A DNA stretch of 64,000 nt, taken from the NCBI GenBank assembly GCA_945952445.1, contig CAMFIG010000002.1, forward strand, positions 37,004 to 101,003, read 5' to 3'. The DNA comes from an uncultured Chlamydiae bacterium. Lineage in GTDB: Bacteria > Chlamydiota > Chlamydiia > Chlamydiales > Rhabdochlamydiaceae. The translations under genes and the position numbers were made by a program. The notes beneath the pieces were generated by a model, which saw only the letters and a list, made by a program, of their open reading frames with translations, was not told the DNA's origin and made no database searches. Within the stretch, counting starts at the first letter, position 1; each line of letters starts with the position of its first letter. This document shows positions 63,354 through 64,000 of this stretch, in pieces.

Positions 63354-63527
63354 TCGAATAGTAGCGAATCTAGCTTCTGTCCTTTCACTTCACATTCAGC
63401 AATAATACACAAATCTCTAACCTTCAATTACATAAATAGAATCAAATAATTAATACATATCGATTTATCAGATATTAACACAAAAACAATATAATAATAT
63501 TTATAATTTTATTCCTATGGAGGAATG

Positions 63528-63950
63528 ATGGGATTTATAAGTAGACTCAACCAAGCAATCACAGAAATAGATACCCGAATAGATCGAGCAATCGACGCAA
63601 CAGAAGCACATCTACCGACAACAGTCCAAGTAGCTTTGAATAGCTTAAGAGAACTGGCAACTACTTTAAGGAATGAAGCTAGTCGCATGACTCAGTTCAC
63701 AAGGGAAGCTCGAAATCTCGAATCCCATGATTCAAGTACTGGCATAGAGCTCCCTGAGTTAGGACATCCAACTCCTCATGATACAAATCCCATTCTGCAG
63801 GCTGCTGTAGATCGTACAAACGCAGGGCTTCCTGGACTCCTTAAAGAGTTTCAAAGGGCCCGTGATAATTTTAGGCAAGATCCTCAAGCACTTTATGACC
63901 TTATGAACCAAGCAAATGGACAATCGGTTACAGTAGAAGAGCTCGAATAA
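63528..63950 (+). CDS. Small helical orphan protein
   Basis: A 140-aa protein, highly helical and polar (AITEIDTRIDRAIDATEAHL, LRELATTLRNEASRMTQFTRE), with a short Pro/His/Thr-rich hinge (LPELGHPTPHDTNP). No signal peptide or membrane span. Two ATGs are in tandem (63525, 63528); GGAGG spacing favours the second. An AT-rich leader with TATAAT at 63490 precedes it, like the other orphan genes. It follows the ankyrin-HECT array by 174 bases and could be a chaperone-like or effector protein of the same locus, but nothing in the sequence proves that. Confidence 0.65.
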   Translation: MGFISRLNQAITEIDTRIDRAIDATEAHLPTTVQVALNSLRELATTLRNEASRMTQFTREARNLESHDSSTGIELPELGHPTPHDTNPILQAAVDRTNAGLPGLLKEFQRARDNFRQDPQALYDLMNQANGQSVTVEELE

Positions 63951-64000
63951 TCAGCATACAGCTTCTAAAAACAAAAAGGCCCTCTAGCGTATTACCACTA

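Noticed and set aside
1..64000. tRNA, rRNA, tmRNA, riboswitch, transposon, integrase or prophage genes
   Set aside because: Looked for in all intergenic gaps; none has a cloverleaf, conserved RNA motif or recombinase signature that I could recognise. Almost all gaps are under 250 bases.

Overview
The window reads as chromosomal DNA of a Chlamydia-related bacterium (phylum Chlamydiota). Four things point there. There are two gene blocks whose order I recall from Chlamydia trachomatis: HEAT protein / HIT / MYG1 / large LOG-like protein, and mdh near hflX and a PhnP-like hydrolase. There is a Legionella-type 43-kDa outer-membrane porin of the kind that is multicopy in Waddlia and Simkania. There are Inc-like two-helix membrane proteins. 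And there are many large orphan proteins that look like secreted effectors. Citrate synthase next to mdh excludes Chlamydia proper, which has a truncated TCA cycle; the moderate GC content would suit a Waddlia-like organism. The genus is inference.

Layout. 1-1258: end of an unknown gene and a candidate inclusion-membrane protein. 1255-9844 (minus): M24 peptidase, HEAT-repeat exported protein, HIT hydrolase, MYG1 protein, LOG-like protein, exported methyltransferase-like protein, AlbA_2/RecG-like regulator. 10010-14916: exported endonuclease/exonuclease/phosphatase-like protein with a degenerate active site, a GNAT-flavodoxin fusion, and a 725-aa orphan whose 3' end is also present as a decayed copy 1.3 kb away. 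15040-18679 (plus): EamA transporter, MFS transporter, DUF1207 outer-membrane protein. 18696-25620 (minus): DUF4143 ATPase and a complete tripartite RND efflux operon. 25782-27935: a DUF4160/DUF2442 pair with the DUF4160 gene broken by frameshifts, and two orphans. 27932-36003 (minus): ligA, glgB, a DUF234 ATPase, an orphan and mtaB. 36156-43677: MarC protein, a repeat-containing orphan, hflX, PhnP-like hydrolase, a small orphan, a transglutaminase-like protein and a DAO-family oxidoreductase. 43722-47026 (minus): porin, gltA, mdh. 47195-51358: a CX5R phosphatase of SopB/IpgD type with a hydrophobic tail, another EamA transporter, and a protein built from two homologous halves.

51596-63353 is the most striking part: four consecutive genes on the plus strand encoding proteins with 31-residue ankyrin-type repeats followed by a HECT-like E3 ubiquitin ligase domain that keeps the active-site Cys. 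Copies 2 and 3 share an exact 260-bp boundary repeat and an almost identical 813-bp 3' end, so the array is recently duplicated or being homogenised. The HECT domain is split by a roughly 50-60-residue module that occurs again after the C-lobe. The N-terminal region of the larger paralogs carries a short motif also found several times in the 621-aa orphan at 36799-38664. With the SopB-like phosphatase, the transglutaminase-like protein and the Inc-like protein, the window is rich in candidate effectors that would act on host ubiquitin and phosphoinositide systems; secretion is inferred, not seen. No tRNA, rRNA, CRISPR array, transposase or integrase was recognised.
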